From positions 930,001-994,000 of the forward strand of contig NZ_JABFDF010000001.1 in assembly GCF_013403985.1 (NCBI RefSeq): 64,000 nucleotides of DNA, written 5' to 3'. Source of the stretch: Winogradskyella ludwigii. GTDB taxonomy: Bacteria; Bacteroidota; Bacteroidia; Flavobacteriales; Flavobacteriaceae. Each line of letters begins with the position of its first letter. The first letter of the stretch is position 1. Below, one piece after another: positions 36,864 through 45,768 of this stretch. The notes under the pieces were generated by a model. It searched no databases. It was not told where the DNA came from and saw only the letters and a list, made by a program, of their open reading frames with translations. The position numbers and the translations under genes were made by a program.

Positions 36864-36991
36864 TCGCGTTACCTAAAGGTCGGGATTTCCACTATATCTT
36901 TTGAAAAAAAACAAAAGGATGCCGTTTCAATTGTGAAACACTCACGAATTCATATTTAATAAAATAGAATATATGAGTAATCCCTAACGCA
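36864..36991 (+). repeat. dispersed palindromic element, copy 2, with an internal insertion
   Basis: Bounded by GCGTTA (36866-36871) and TAACGC (36985-36990), with the ATCTTTTG (36896-36903) and CAAAAGGAT (36912-36920) inner pair. It matches the element after mgtE at 11482-11562 but is longer by about 49 bp, because an AT-rich segment at about 36932-36981 interrupts the right half. Confidence 0.62.
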
Positions 36992-37065
36992 CCAACTTTG
37001 CAATCTTTAGTTGACACTGTTTAGTTATTATCAATACACAAAGAGATTCTGCCTTCGCAGGAATT

Positions 37066-37461
37066 TTATTTTACCAAAACACCACGCAATTGCATTAATG
37101 GAATAGTCTGTAAAGCCCTATCATTAATCGTGTTTTTTCTGAACAAATAGGTTTTATCAAACATTTTATTGCCTTCAAAAAACGTGATTTTAAATTCGTT
37201 ATTCAGCTCTAAAACTTTTTCCTGTAAATATTCAATCTTAGCGTAACTTCTTGCCGGCAATTTAGAAAGCGTATGACGCATTGGAGGCGTCATTTTCTTA
37301 TCTGTGTAACCTTGAGAAACAATTAAAACCGTTTCTAGGTCTTTATCAGTATTGTTAATGATATAAGCATTCCAGTCTTGAGTTTTATATTCAATATGCT
37401 CTTCTTGCACAACGGCAACATAAACATCTTTAACTTCTGGAATTTCAATATCTTTCTTCAT
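37066..37461 (-). CDS. conserved flavobacterial hypothetical protein
   Basis: A 131-residue soluble protein (MKKDIEIPEVKDVYVAVVQE at the start, then a WNAYIINNTDKDLETVLIVS block and MRHTLSKLPARSYAKIE). It belongs to a family widely found in Flavobacteriaceae that some databases label phenylalanyl-tRNA synthetase subunit alpha, a label the sequence does not support. I start it at the ATG at 37461; an upstream in-frame TTG at 37476 lies in the promoter. The -7 element ends only four bases before the ATG, so the mRNA should be leaderless. Confidence 0.75.
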   Translation of the reverse strand: MKKDIEIPEVKDVYVAVVQEEHIEYKTQDWNAYIINNTDKDLETVLIVSQGYTDKKMTPPMRHTLSKLPARSYAKIEYLQEKVLELNNEFKITFFEGNKMFDKTYLFRKNTINDRALQTIPLMQLRGVLVK

Positions 37462-37465
37462 GCTG

Positions 37466-37473
37466 CAAAAATA
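37466..37473 (-). promoter_or_regulatory. -7 promoter element touching the start codon
   Basis: Minus strand TATTTTTG, matching TAnnTTTG, with four bases before the ATG at 37461. Transcription should begin at or inside the start codon. Confidence 0.7.
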
Positions 37474-37490
37474 CAAATCTATTTAATACA

Positions 37491-37524
37491 GAAAAGCAGA
37501 TTCTATCTCTAAAATCTGCTTTTC
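37491..37524 (-). terminator. terminator at the end of the efflux operon
   Basis: Perfect 12-bp stem, arms 37491-37502 and 37513-37524 (GAAAAGCAGATT and its complement), 10-base loop, T-rich right arm on the minus strand. It sits between the operon end and the promoter of the next minus-strand gene. Confidence 0.65.
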
Positions 37525-37567
37525 GTTTTCGTAATTGTGGTTAAATAAAGACGTCTTAATCTTCAAT

Positions 37568-37690
37568 TTATTTTTCTAGAGCAAATAACTGTAACTCATC
37601 ACTAATAATATTCTCCGTGATATTGTTAATGTAATTACTAATTGATTTTGATGCTTCAGGAGCACTTTCAATAGTACATTTTACAAATTG
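37568..37690 (-). pseudogene. possible gene remnant: C-terminal 40 residues without a start
   Basis: Downstream of the efflux operon, on the minus strand, a frame of 40 codons without a start codon lies between a TAG at 37693 and a TAA at 37568-37570. It reads like a real protein tail (QFVKCTIESAPEASKSISNY, then an INNITENIISDELQLFALEK stretch): amphipathic helices with balanced charge and few AT-bias residues. I do not recognise the family. Most likely it is the decayed end of a lost gene. Confidence 0.4.
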
Positions 37691-37728
37691 CTAATAGGTG
37701 TGTTTTAAAATAAATTATGTTTTAATAC

Positions 37729-39162
37729 TTATTTCCACCCACCACCAAGGGCTTCGTATAAATCTACTATAGATACTAATTGTTGTAATTTGCTATCTAT
37801 AATGTTAAGCTCTGCACTTAAAGCACTCTGCCTTGCAGTTAATAAATCTAAATAGTTAGCATAACCATTTTTAAGTAATTCTTCTGAGTTTGCCTCAGCA
37901 GTGCGTAACGCTTCAACTTCATTTTTTCTAAATTCGAATTTTTTAGTTTCGGCATCAAAAGAATATAGAGCATTAGAGACTTCACTACCAGCAACCAATA
38001 AGGTTTTCTTAAAATTTAAAAGTGAAGCTTCTTGATTTGCAAGGGCAACTTCTTTTTGAGTTTTAAGTTTTCTTTGGTTTAAAAGTGGTTGCGTTAAGCC
38101 ACCAACAATTGTAGCGAATAATGAATTAGCATTAAATAACTTATCTAATTCTAAACTTTGCAAACCACCAGAAGCTGTTAAAGTTAACGATGGATAAAAA
38201 TTACTATTGGCTACATTGGTTAACTCAAAATCTTTAATTAAAGCATATTCTGCAGCCATAACATCTGGTCTATTTCTTAGCAATGTTGCAGGAACTCCCA
38301 GTTTCAAATCCTGAGAAATACTTTGAGTATCTAAATCACTTCTCTCAAACTCTTGAGGAGCTTTACCTAACAAAATACTCAACGTATTTTCTGTTTTAAA
38401 AATAGCAACTTCAATATCTACTTGTAATGCTCTTGCACTATTATATTGAGCGATATTTTGATCTACAGCAACTTGTGTTACTTGGCCAGCATCTTTTAAA
38501 GCTTTAATGGTTTCTACACCACTTTCTCTAGTTGCTATAGTTTGTTTGGTTATCTCTAACTGTGCATCTAAAGCTAATAGGTTGTAATACGTGTTTGCAA
38601 TACTAGAAATCAGTTGTGTTTTCACCGCTTGATGTCCAGCAACATTTTGTAAATAATCAGCTTGCGACGCTCTTTTATTACTTCTTATTTTTCCCCAGAT
38701 ATCAGCTTCCCAAGATAAATCTGCAGTAACATCATAGGTATCTAAACCACCACTAAAAATTGAACCAAATTGGCTATTTTCTGAAAACTCTTGACGCGTA
38801 TAATTAGCTCCTACACTTACAGTAGGCAAATAACCTGCTTTTCCTTGTTTTGCATAAGCCTCTGCAGCTATCATTTGCTGTATTGCAATACGTATGTCCA
38901 TATTATTTTGTAGACCTTCTTCAATATAGTCTTGAAGCTTCTGATCTGTAAATAATGTTTTCCAAGATACATCTGCCATAGACATACTATCTGTTGGAAG
39001 ATTTTCTGTTCTGTAAAGCGCTTCAGATTCTATATCTAATTCTGGTCGCACATAATCTTGTGCTACAAAACAACTTTGTAATGTTAGCGCTACAATTAGT
39101 AAAAGAGCTCCTTTACTAAAATTTCTATGTTTTATAATTGATTTCATAGTTTTATTCTTCAA
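37729..39162 (-). CDS. outer-membrane efflux factor of an RND pump (OprM/NodT type)
   Basis: A 477-residue TolC-family outer-membrane channel. It has a lipoprotein signal peptide with lipobox LQSC (Cys about residue 31) and two OEP repeats of long helices (about 70-270 and 290-470), including SWEADIWGKIRSNKRASQAD and LLRNRPDVMAAEYALIK, both typical of the NodT/OprM group. It is the last gene of the efflux operon. The first ATG at 39162 overlaps the end of the pump gene by 11 bp; an ATG five codons further in is an alternative start. A terminator follows at 37491-37524. Confidence 0.93.
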   Translation of the reverse strand: MKNKTMKSIIKHRNFSKGALLLIVALTLQSCFVAQDYVRPELDIESEALYRTENLPTDSMSMADVSWKTLFTDQKLQDYIEEGLQNNMDIRIAIQQMIAAEAYAKQGKAGYLPTVSVGANYTRQEFSENSQFGSIFSGGLDTYDVTADLSWEADIWGKIRSNKRASQADYLQNVAGHQAVKTQLISSIANTYYNLLALDAQLEITKQTIATRESGVETIKALKDAGQVTQVAVDQNIAQYNSARALQVDIEVAIFKTENTLSILLGKAPQEFERSDLDTQSISQDLKLGVPATLLRNRPDVMAAEYALIKDFELTNVANSNFYPSLTLTASGGLQSLELDKLFNANSLFATIVGGLTQPLLNQRKLKTQKEVALANQEASLLNFKKTLLVAGSEVSNALYSFDAETKKFEFRKNEVEALRTAEANSEELLKNGYANYLDLLTARQSALSAELNIIDSKLQQLVSIVDLYEALGGGWK

Positions 39163-42100
39163 TAATTTGTACTGCTGGTTTACTAGAAAATTTTTCTTGT
39201 AACCATTGAAATAATATAAATAAAATAGGAATTACAAAGACCCCTAAAATGGTTCCTATAAGCAAGCCACCAACGGCTCCGGTTCCTATAGATCGGTTTC
39301 CTTCAGAACCAACTCCTGTTGCTAATACTAACGGCATTAACCCTAATATAAAAGCAAATGATGTCATTAAAATTGGACGCAAACGTACTTTTGCTCCGGT
39401 AATAGCCGCATCAACAATACTCTCTCCTGCTTTTCGTCGTTGTAATGCAACTTCTACAATAAGTATGGCATTTTTGGCTAATAAACCAATTAACATAATT
39501 AAGGAAATTTGAAAATAAATATTATTCTCTAATCCTAAAAGATGGGTACTTATATAAGCACCAAATACTCCAAATGGTAAAGATAGAATTACAGCAAACG
39601 GTAATAAATAACTTTCATATTGTGCACTTAATAAGAAATACACAAACAAAATACTTAAGATAAAAATGAACGTTGTTTGGTTTCCTGCACTCACCTCTTC
39701 ACGAGTTAAACCAGAATAAGCAACGGTATAATTACTTGGTAATTTTGCGACTTCTTCTTCAATGACTCTAATAGCATCACCAGTACTAAACCCTTCATTG
39801 GTAGCACCTGTAATACTCGTAGAATTTAATAAGTTAAAACGCGTTACCGATTGTGGTCCATAAACGCGTTCTAAGTTTACAAACTGTGTAATTGGTGTCA
39901 TTTCGCCTGTATCTGTTCTTACATACATGCTGTTTAAAGCATTTACATCTGCTCTGTCTTCTGGTAAAGCCTGAATATATACTCTAAACTGTTTTCCGAA
40001 TTTAGAAAAATCTGAAGCATATATACCACCTATATAACCTTGTAAGGTTGAAAAAATACTAGATATATCAACTCCTTTTTCTTTTGCTAAAGGCACATTT
40101 ACTTCCATCTCATATTGTGGATAGCTTGTATTAAAAGCCGATTGTGCATATTTAATTTCTGGATGACTCATTAAAGCCATTGTAAAATCTTTATTGGCTT
40201 GATCTAAGTCGGTGAATTCACCGCCAAATTTATCTAATAAATTAACTTCAAATCCTGCTGAATTACCAAATCCACGAATACTAGGTGGTGAGAAGAAAAT
40301 AATTTTAGCCTCTGGAATTCCAGCTGCAATACCAAACAATTTTCCTGTAATAGCTGCTGAAGAAAGTGATGGATCTTCACGTTCACTCCAATCCTTCAAC
40401 TTAATAATTCCCATTCCGTAGTTTGAGCCTGTACCATTTATTAAACTTCTACCTTTAATAAAGTTGACACCTACAATACCGTCCATACCATCAATTTTAG
40501 AGTATAGATTTCTTGCAACACCGTCTGTTCTATCTAAAGATGCACCAGCTGGTAATTCAATATTGGCAAAAATAATACCTCTATCTTCATTAGGTACGAA
40601 ACCTGTTGGTGTATTATTTGCTGCCCAATAAATACCTACAACTGCAATAATTAATAACAATACAGACACAAATTTTTTCTTATATAAGAACTGAAGTGAA
40701 TTTCCGTATTTGTTTATTGTGGCATTAAATCCACGATTAAAAAGTGTATAAAAACGTTTTAATGGACTTTTTCCTTTTAGTTCTTCATCTTCTTTATGTG
40801 ACTTTAATAATAATGCACATAAAGCCGGACTTAATGTTAAGGCGTTTACTGCAGAAATTAGAATCGCAATAATTAACGTCACACCAAATTGTTCGTAGAA
40901 CACACCTGTTGGACCTGTTACAAAAGTTACCGGAATAAATACAGCAGCCATTACCAAAGTAATAGAGATAATTGCTCCAGAAATTTCATTCATAGCAGTT
41001 AATGTCGCCTTCTTTGGATCTTTTTCTCCTTCATCCATTTTAGCATGGACGGCTTCCACAACAACAATGGCATCATCTACCACAATACCAATGGCGAGAA
41101 CTAGTGCAAATAGTGTTAACAAGTTAATTGAATACCCAAAAACATTCAAGAAAAAGAACGTACCAATAATAGAAACTGGTACTGCAATTGCCGGAATTAA
41201 TGTCGATCTAAAATCTTGTAAGAAAATAAATACCACTAAGAATACCAGTAAAAAGGCTTCAAGTAAAGTATGAATTACTTTTTCTATAGATGCGTTTAAG
41301 AATAAACTGGTATCATAAGGTACAAAAATACCTAAGCCTTCAGGTAAATCATTTTCTACAGCATCTAAAGTGGTTTTAATACCTTCAATAATCTCTTGTG
41401 CATTAGAACCTTTAGTTTGAAAAATCCCCATAAAAACAGCAGGATGTCCTAAACTCATTGCATTTGCTGCATAAGATTGTGCATCTAATTCTATAGTTGC
41501 TACATCTTTTAATCTTAAAAACTCACCGTTTCCTAAAGCTTTAATTACAATATCACTGTATTGTGCTTCGTCTTTAAAACGACCACTATAAGTTAAGGTA
41601 TATGAAAAAGACTCTCCACTATTTTGACCTAAAGAACCTGCTGCGGCTTCTAAATTTTGTTCTGCTAAAGCTGCAGAAATATCTGAAGGAATTAGATTAT
41701 AAGCTGCTAATTTTTCTGGCTTTAACCAAATACGCATGGCATAATCTTGTTGTGAGAATACACTAACATCACCAACACCACTAATACGTTGCATTGCAGG
41801 AATAACGTTAATTTTTAAGTAATTCTGAATAAACGTTGCATCATAATTCTCACTTTCAGAATACATAGAAACAAACATTAATGCACTCGTTTCTTGTTTC
41901 TGTGTGGTTACACCTGTTTGAGTAACCTCTTGTGGTAATAATGGTGTTGCTCTAGCGACACGGTTTTGTACGTTTACAGCTGCAATATCTGCATCCATAT
42001 CCTGATCAAAATAGACCGTAATTTCAGCAGTTCCTGTATTTGATGCCGTAGACGTAATGTATGTCATTCCTTCTACACCATTAATTTGCTCTTCTATAGG

Positions 42101-42289
42101 AATAATAACACTCTCTAAAACGGTTTCTGCATTTGCACCAGTATAACTTGCAGACACCTTAATTGTTGGTGGTGCAATATCTGGGTATTCCTCTATTGGT
42201 AACGTACCAATACTTATTGCTCCTAGTAAAACTATAATAATAGAAATTACTGTCGAAAGCACAGGTCTTTCAATAAATGTTTTTAACAT
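39152..42289 (-). CDS. RND efflux pump, inner-membrane permease (HAE1/AcrB type)
   Basis: A 1045-residue proton-driven multidrug exporter. The N terminus MLKTFIERPVLSTVISIIIV and twelve membrane helices in two bundles flank large periplasmic porter domains. Proton-relay residues are present: the Asp-Asp pair in GIVVDDAIVVVEAV (helix 4) and the Lys in GLLAKNAILIVE (helix 10). Length and blocks (EEQINGVEGMTYITSTAS, RLKDVATIELDAQ) are those of hydrophobe/amphiphile exporters, not heavy-metal CusA types. It is flanked by its adaptor (22 bp upstream) and its outer-membrane channel. Confidence 0.95.
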   Translation of the reverse strand: MLKTFIERPVLSTVISIIIVLLGAISIGTLPIEEYPDIAPPTIKVSASYTGANAETVLESVIIPIEEQINGVEGMTYITSTASNTGTAEITVYFDQDMDADIAAVNVQNRVARATPLLPQEVTQTGVTTQKQETSALMFVSMYSESENYDATFIQNYLKINVIPAMQRISGVGDVSVFSQQDYAMRIWLKPEKLAAYNLIPSDISAALAEQNLEAAAGSLGQNSGESFSYTLTYSGRFKDEAQYSDIVIKALGNGEFLRLKDVATIELDAQSYAANAMSLGHPAVFMGIFQTKGSNAQEIIEGIKTTLDAVENDLPEGLGIFVPYDTSLFLNASIEKVIHTLLEAFLLVFLVVFIFLQDFRSTLIPAIAVPVSIIGTFFFLNVFGYSINLLTLFALVLAIGIVVDDAIVVVEAVHAKMDEGEKDPKKATLTAMNEISGAIISITLVMAAVFIPVTFVTGPTGVFYEQFGVTLIIAILISAVNALTLSPALCALLLKSHKEDEELKGKSPLKRFYTLFNRGFNATINKYGNSLQFLYKKKFVSVLLLIIAVVGIYWAANNTPTGFVPNEDRGIIFANIELPAGASLDRTDGVARNLYSKIDGMDGIVGVNFIKGRSLINGTGSNYGMGIIKLKDWSEREDPSLSSAAITGKLFGIAAGIPEAKIIFFSPPSIRGFGNSAGFEVNLLDKFGGEFTDLDQANKDFTMALMSHPEIKYAQSAFNTSYPQYEMEVNVPLAKEKGVDISSIFSTLQGYIGGIYASDFSKFGKQFRVYIQALPEDRADVNALNSMYVRTDTGEMTPITQFVNLERVYGPQSVTRFNLLNSTSITGATNEGFSTGDAIRVIEEEVAKLPSNYTVAYSGLTREEVSAGNQTTFIFILSILFVYFLLSAQYESYLLPFAVILSLPFGVFGAYISTHLLGLENNIYFQISLIMLIGLLAKNAILIVEVALQRRKAGESIVDAAITGAKVRLRPILMTSFAFILGLMPLVLATGVGSEGNRSIGTGAVGGLLIGTILGVFVIPILFILFQWLQEKFSSKPAVQIIEE

Positions 42290-42310
42290 GACTAATATGT
42301 TTGGTGTTAT

Positions 42311-43444
42311 TTAATTTCTGAATAAAGTTGCAATGGGCTTAATTGCTTCTTCAAAAGTTGTGTCTTGTGGTGCGATTACCATTCCGTTTCTTAGTTTACC
42401 TACTCCAGAAATAATAATTTTATCTTTTACATCTAAACCAGATCCTACAACATATAAGTTATCTACTGTTCCTTCTATTTCTAAAATAGCAGTTTCTACT
42501 TTGTTATCTTCACCAAGTTTAAAAATCATTACATTTCCTTGTTGCTCAAAAGTTGCTGTTTGAGGTACAACTATCGCATCTTTATATTCTATAGGAAATC
42601 TAATTCTACCACTATTTCCGTTAGTTAAAATTTCGTTAGGGTTATCAAAAGCGGCTCTAATCTTAATAGTACCTGTACTTTGGTTAACTTGTCCTGTGCT
42701 TGTTTGAATACGTCCTTTTTCAGAATACATCTTACCATTCGCTAAAATCAAACTTAAGTCTGGTGAATTTTTAATACGTTCAGCTTTCGTTGCTCCTTCT
42801 GAGCGTTGTAAATGATTGATATATTGTGCTTCGTTAAAACTAAAAAAAGCATAAACTTGATCTATTTCACTTACAGTAGTTAAAGGCCTTGCATCACTCG
42901 GGCTAATTAAAGTCCCCTCTCTGAAATTAATAGAACCAACATAACCATCTATTGGGCTTTTAATGGTTGCATAACCGATATTTGCAGAAACTCCACTATA
43001 ATTTGCTTTTGCTTGTGCTAGATTTGCTTTTGCTGTTTCTAATTGTACGGCACTAATAATGTTCTTTTCTACAAGAGGAATCAATTTATCTACCTCTACT
43101 TGTGCTACATTAATACGTGCTTTTGCAGCACCTGCGTCTTGACTTAAAGATTGTGTTTCTAACTTAAATAACACTTGACCTTTACGTACTTTCTGTCCTT
43201 CATCTACATATACCTTTTCAATATAACCTGATGTTTTAGCTCTTACATCACTATTTACAACACCCTCTATAGTTGCAGGATATTCTGTAAAACCTGTTAC
43301 AGTTTTAATTTGTAATTGAGTGACAGGAAAAGGTGCAGGAGGAGCTTCTTGAGCAGCTGCGGCATTATCTTTGTTCTCACCACAACTGATAATAACTAAG
43401 AATGAACTTAGTGCTATAATGGTATATAAAATTTTGTTTTTCAT
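42311..43444 (-). CDS. RND efflux periplasmic adaptor (membrane fusion protein)
   Basis: A 377-residue AcrA-type adaptor. It has a lipoprotein signal peptide (lipobox VIISC, Cys about residue 21), a lipoyl/biotinyl-like barrel (VRAKTSGYIEKVYVDEGQKVRKGQVLFKLE), a short alpha-hairpin (about 100-150), the second lipoyl half with ATIKSPIDGYVGSINFREGT, and C-terminal beta domains. It links the AcrB-type permease to the outer-membrane channel. It lies 13 bp after the regulator gene and 22 bp before the permease in one operon. Confidence 0.93.
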   Translation of the reverse strand: MKNKILYTIIALSSFLVIISCGENKDNAAAAQEAPPAPFPVTQLQIKTVTGFTEYPATIEGVVNSDVRAKTSGYIEKVYVDEGQKVRKGQVLFKLETQSLSQDAGAAKARINVAQVEVDKLIPLVEKNIISAVQLETAKANLAQAKANYSGVSANIGYATIKSPIDGYVGSINFREGTLISPSDARPLTTVSEIDQVYAFFSFNEAQYINHLQRSEGATKAERIKNSPDLSLILANGKMYSEKGRIQTSTGQVNQSTGTIKIRAAFDNPNEILTNGNSGRIRFPIEYKDAIVVPQTATFEQQGNVMIFKLGEDNKVETAILEIEGTVDNLYVVGSGLDVKDKIIISGVGKLRNGMVIAPQDTTFEEAIKPIATLFRN

Positions 43445-43457
43445 TTTTAATCTTTCT

Positions 43458-43961
43458 TTATATATGGAATTGGTTGTTTATTAACTTTTCTCTTAATTCT
43501 TTTACTGATGATGTGGCTTCATCTATAAACTTCACGTAATCATTATGAAAACTTAAATCGAATTTCTCATCTACGTTTTCAATTTTTTTAGTGTTTTGTT
43601 TTTCTTTATAATCTTTGATTTCTAAATGAATTTCTCGCTCTTGATCCCAATGATTTATCATTCTATCTACATGCTGAATAATCGTATTTTTATTAATTAT
43701 AAAATATTTTTTACGATCTCCTGTTTTTGTGAAATATTCAATTTTATTTAGATCTTGTAAATGATTAAGGTGTGTAGAAATTGTGCTTTTACTTGCACAA
43801 AGAATACTCACCATATCTTCAAAAGTTGCTCCGGTTTTACCTGTTAGTATAATGTAAGATAAAATACGCGCAGCCACAGGAGCTAATTGTTCTCTTGCTT
43901 CTAAATGGACACCTAGTTTTTCAACTAAACCCATTTTTTTTTGGCATATACTTTCTTTCAT
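43458..43961 (-). CDS. GbsR/MarR family transcriptional regulator of the efflux operon
   Basis: A 167-residue regulator with a winged helix-turn-helix (about 20-95): PVAARILSYIILTGKTGATFEDMVSILCASKSTISTHLNHL, the recognition helix being KSTISTHLNHLQDLNKI, followed by the wing FTKTGDRKKYF and a C-terminal helical dimerisation region (about 105-167). It is the first gene of the adaptor-permease-channel operon, so autoregulation is likely. A perfect inverted repeat overlaps the operon promoter just upstream and is the natural operator candidate. Confidence 0.88.
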   Translation of the reverse strand: MKESICQKKMGLVEKLGVHLEAREQLAPVAARILSYIILTGKTGATFEDMVSILCASKSTISTHLNHLQDLNKIEYFTKTGDRKKYFIINKNTIIQHVDRMINHWDQEREIHLEIKDYKEKQNTKKIENVDEKFDLSFHNDYVKFIDEATSSVKELREKLINNQFHI

Positions 43962-44021
43962 TTTTAATTAATTTATTGATTACTGTTATTTGAAAGTGAA
44001 CTATTCACAATAAATTTCATG

Positions 44022-44029
44022 CAAATATA
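44022..44029 (-). promoter_or_regulatory. -7 promoter element of the efflux operon
   Basis: Minus strand TATATTTG, matching TAnnTTTG, 60 bp before the regulator ATG at 43961. Confidence 0.65.
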
Positions 44030-44032
44030 TTA

Positions 44033-44056
44033 TTAGTTCGGAACAAACCGAACTAA
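44033..44056. promoter_or_regulatory. candidate operator of the efflux regulator
   Basis: TTAGTTCGG (44033-44041) and CCGAACTAA (44048-44056) are perfect inverted 9-mers with a 6-base spacer. They lie just upstream of the -7 element, where a bound repressor would block RNA polymerase. Size and symmetry fit a MarR-type dimer site. Confidence 0.7.
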
Positions 44057-44075
44057 ACGAAGTTAAATTGATGTT

Positions 44076-44108
44076 AATAAAAAAAGCCGACTGATAACAG
44101 TCGGCTTT
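44076..44108 (-). terminator. terminator of pheS
   Basis: AAAGCCGACT (44083-44092) pairs with AGTCGGCTTT (44099-44108), 6-base loop, followed on the minus strand by a T run. It separates pheS from the efflux operon downstream on the same strand. Confidence 0.88.
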
Positions 44109-44128
44109 AGAATATATTTTTTGGAAGT

Positions 44129-45148
44129 TTATAAGGCAGATTTAAACTGCTCTAAGAAGCGAACATCATTCTCGCTCAATAATCTAATATCACTAATTTG
44201 GTTTAACAACATTGCTATACGATCTATACCAACACCAAAGGCAAAACCTGAGTATTCGGTGGCATCTATACCACAATTTGCTAAAACATTTGGGTCTACC
44301 ATACCACAACCACCAATTTCTAACCAACCTGTTCCTTTGGTTATCTTATAATCTGTTTCGCTTTCTAATCCCCAAAACACATCGATTTCTGCACTTGGTT
44401 CTGTAAATGGAAAGTAAGATGGACGTAATCTGATCTTAGATTTACCAAATAATTCTGTTGTAAAGTATTGTAAGGTCTGTTTTAAATCTGCAAAACTGAC
44501 ATCTTTGTCAATATACAAACCTTCTAATTGATGAAAAAAGCAATGTGAACGTGCCGAAATTGCTTCATTTCTATAAACTCTACCTGGCGAAATAGTACGT
44601 ATTGGCGGTTTATTGTTTTCCATATAACGCACTTGCACAGAGCTGGTATGTGTACGTAATAAAATATCTGGATCAGTTTGAATAAAAAACGTATCCTGCA
44701 TATCTCTTGCCGGATGGTATTCTGGTAAATTTAACGCTGTAAAATTATGCCAATCGTCTTCGATTTCTGGACCTTCACTTACGTTAAAACCAATACGAGA
44801 AAAGATATCAATAATTTCATTTTTAACTATAGATATAGGATGACGCGCACCAATAGATATTGGTTCTCCTGGTCGAGATAAATCTCCATAAATTCCTTTA
44901 TCCTCCTCCTGACTTTCTAAAGCTTCCTTTAAGTCATTAACTTTAGTTTCAGCTGTATTTTTAAGCTCATTAATTATTTGTCCGAATTCTCGTTTCTGAT
45001 CATTCGCTACATTTTTTAATTCGCCATAAAATGCTTTTAAATGCCCTTTTGCACCTAAGTATTTAATTCTAAAGGCTTCAACCTCTTCTTTAGATTGTGC
45101 TTTAAAAGCTTCTGCTTCTGCTATAAGTTCTTTTATCTTATCTATCAT
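44129..45148 (-). CDS. pheS: phenylalanyl-tRNA synthetase alpha subunit
   Basis: Catalytic subunit of the alpha2-beta2 enzyme that charges tRNA-Phe. The 339-residue protein has the N-terminal coiled-coil arm (about 1-90), class II motif 1 near GARHPISIVKNEIIDIF, motif 2 with SPGRVYRNEAISARSHCFFHQLEGLYID, and motif 3 with YSGFAFGVGIDRIAMLLNQI. Length is normal. The beta subunit gene is not in this window, so the two are unlinked here. It has its own promoter and terminator. Confidence 0.97.
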   Translation of the reverse strand: MIDKIKELIAEAEAFKAQSKEEVEAFRIKYLGAKGHLKAFYGELKNVANDQKREFGQIINELKNTAETKVNDLKEALESQEEDKGIYGDLSRPGEPISIGARHPISIVKNEIIDIFSRIGFNVSEGPEIEDDWHNFTALNLPEYHPARDMQDTFFIQTDPDILLRTHTSSVQVRYMENNKPPIRTISPGRVYRNEAISARSHCFFHQLEGLYIDKDVSFADLKQTLQYFTTELFGKSKIRLRPSYFPFTEPSAEIDVFWGLESETDYKITKGTGWLEIGGCGMVDPNVLANCGIDATEYSGFAFGVGIDRIAMLLNQISDIRLLSENDVRFLEQFKSAL

Positions 45149-45170
45149 GGTATCTATTCAAAAACGAGTG

Positions 45171-45178
45171 CAAATTTA
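45171..45178 (-). promoter_or_regulatory. -7 promoter element of pheS
   Basis: Minus strand TAAATTTG, matching TAnnTTTG, 22 bp before the ATG at 45148. Confidence 0.65.
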
Positions 45179-45218
45179 GTTTTTTTTTGCGAGTTATGGT
45201 AACTGAACGATGTCTAAG

Positions 45219-45575
45219 CTATTCAATATATTCTGTTTCTACAAAATAATTAACAATCGCTTCTTTCATTAACACACTTTGCTCACCAGCTTTAAGATGA
45301 GGCAATTGCGCTAATACTTTATAATGTGGCCAACCATCGTCGTCTACAAAATCGAATTCATAAAACCCATAAGGCTCTAAAACCTTACAAATTGCAATAT
45401 GCATTAAATCTAGTTTATGATCTTTTTTATATTCGCGATGCAATTGCCCAAGCTCTTGAACACCAATAAGATAAATTATAGAATCGAGATCTAATCGATC
45501 TCCGTCTGCAAACTGGTTAGAGAGTTTCTCTACCACCAAATCCCATCGTACTTTTAATTGTTCGTCTCTTGCCAT
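45219..45575 (-). CDS. conserved hypothetical protein
   Basis: A 118-residue soluble protein, acidic, with an N-terminal helical part (MARDEQLKVRWDLVVEKLSN) and a C-terminal block DFVDDDGWPHYKVLAQLPHL that looks conserved. No signal peptide, membrane helix or catalytic motif is visible, and I cannot name a function. It is encoded 70 bp upstream of pheS on the same strand, with the pheS promoter in between. Confidence 0.7.
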   Translation of the reverse strand: MARDEQLKVRWDLVVEKLSNQFADGDRLDLDSIIYLIGVQELGQLHREYKKDHKLDLMHIAICKVLEPYGFYEFDFVDDDGWPHYKVLAQLPHLKAGEQSVLMKEAIVNYFVETEYIE

Positions 45576-45743
45576 GTTCTCTTACTATATAAATGGAAAT
45601 CTTATTTGATTATTTTAATACTATTAGGTTCCATGCATTGAATTTATAATTGGGAATTCAACTCTAACCTTTTTTAAGACTTCAAAGTTAAGAAACTAAA
45701 GCATCTTGAATTGCGTTATTATTTATAAATGCGGAAAATTGTG

Positions 45744-45751
45744 TACGTTTG
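45744..45751 (+). promoter_or_regulatory. -7 promoter element of cvpA
   Basis: TACGTTTG, matching TAnnTTTG, 17 bp before the ATG at 45769. Confidence 0.7.
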
Positions 45752-45768
45752 TCTAAACCACTACCACT

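Noticed and set aside
37462-37476. TTG at 37476 as the start of the conserved hypothetical gene
   Set aside because: It lies just upstream of the promoter -7 element, so it cannot be on the transcript from that promoter.
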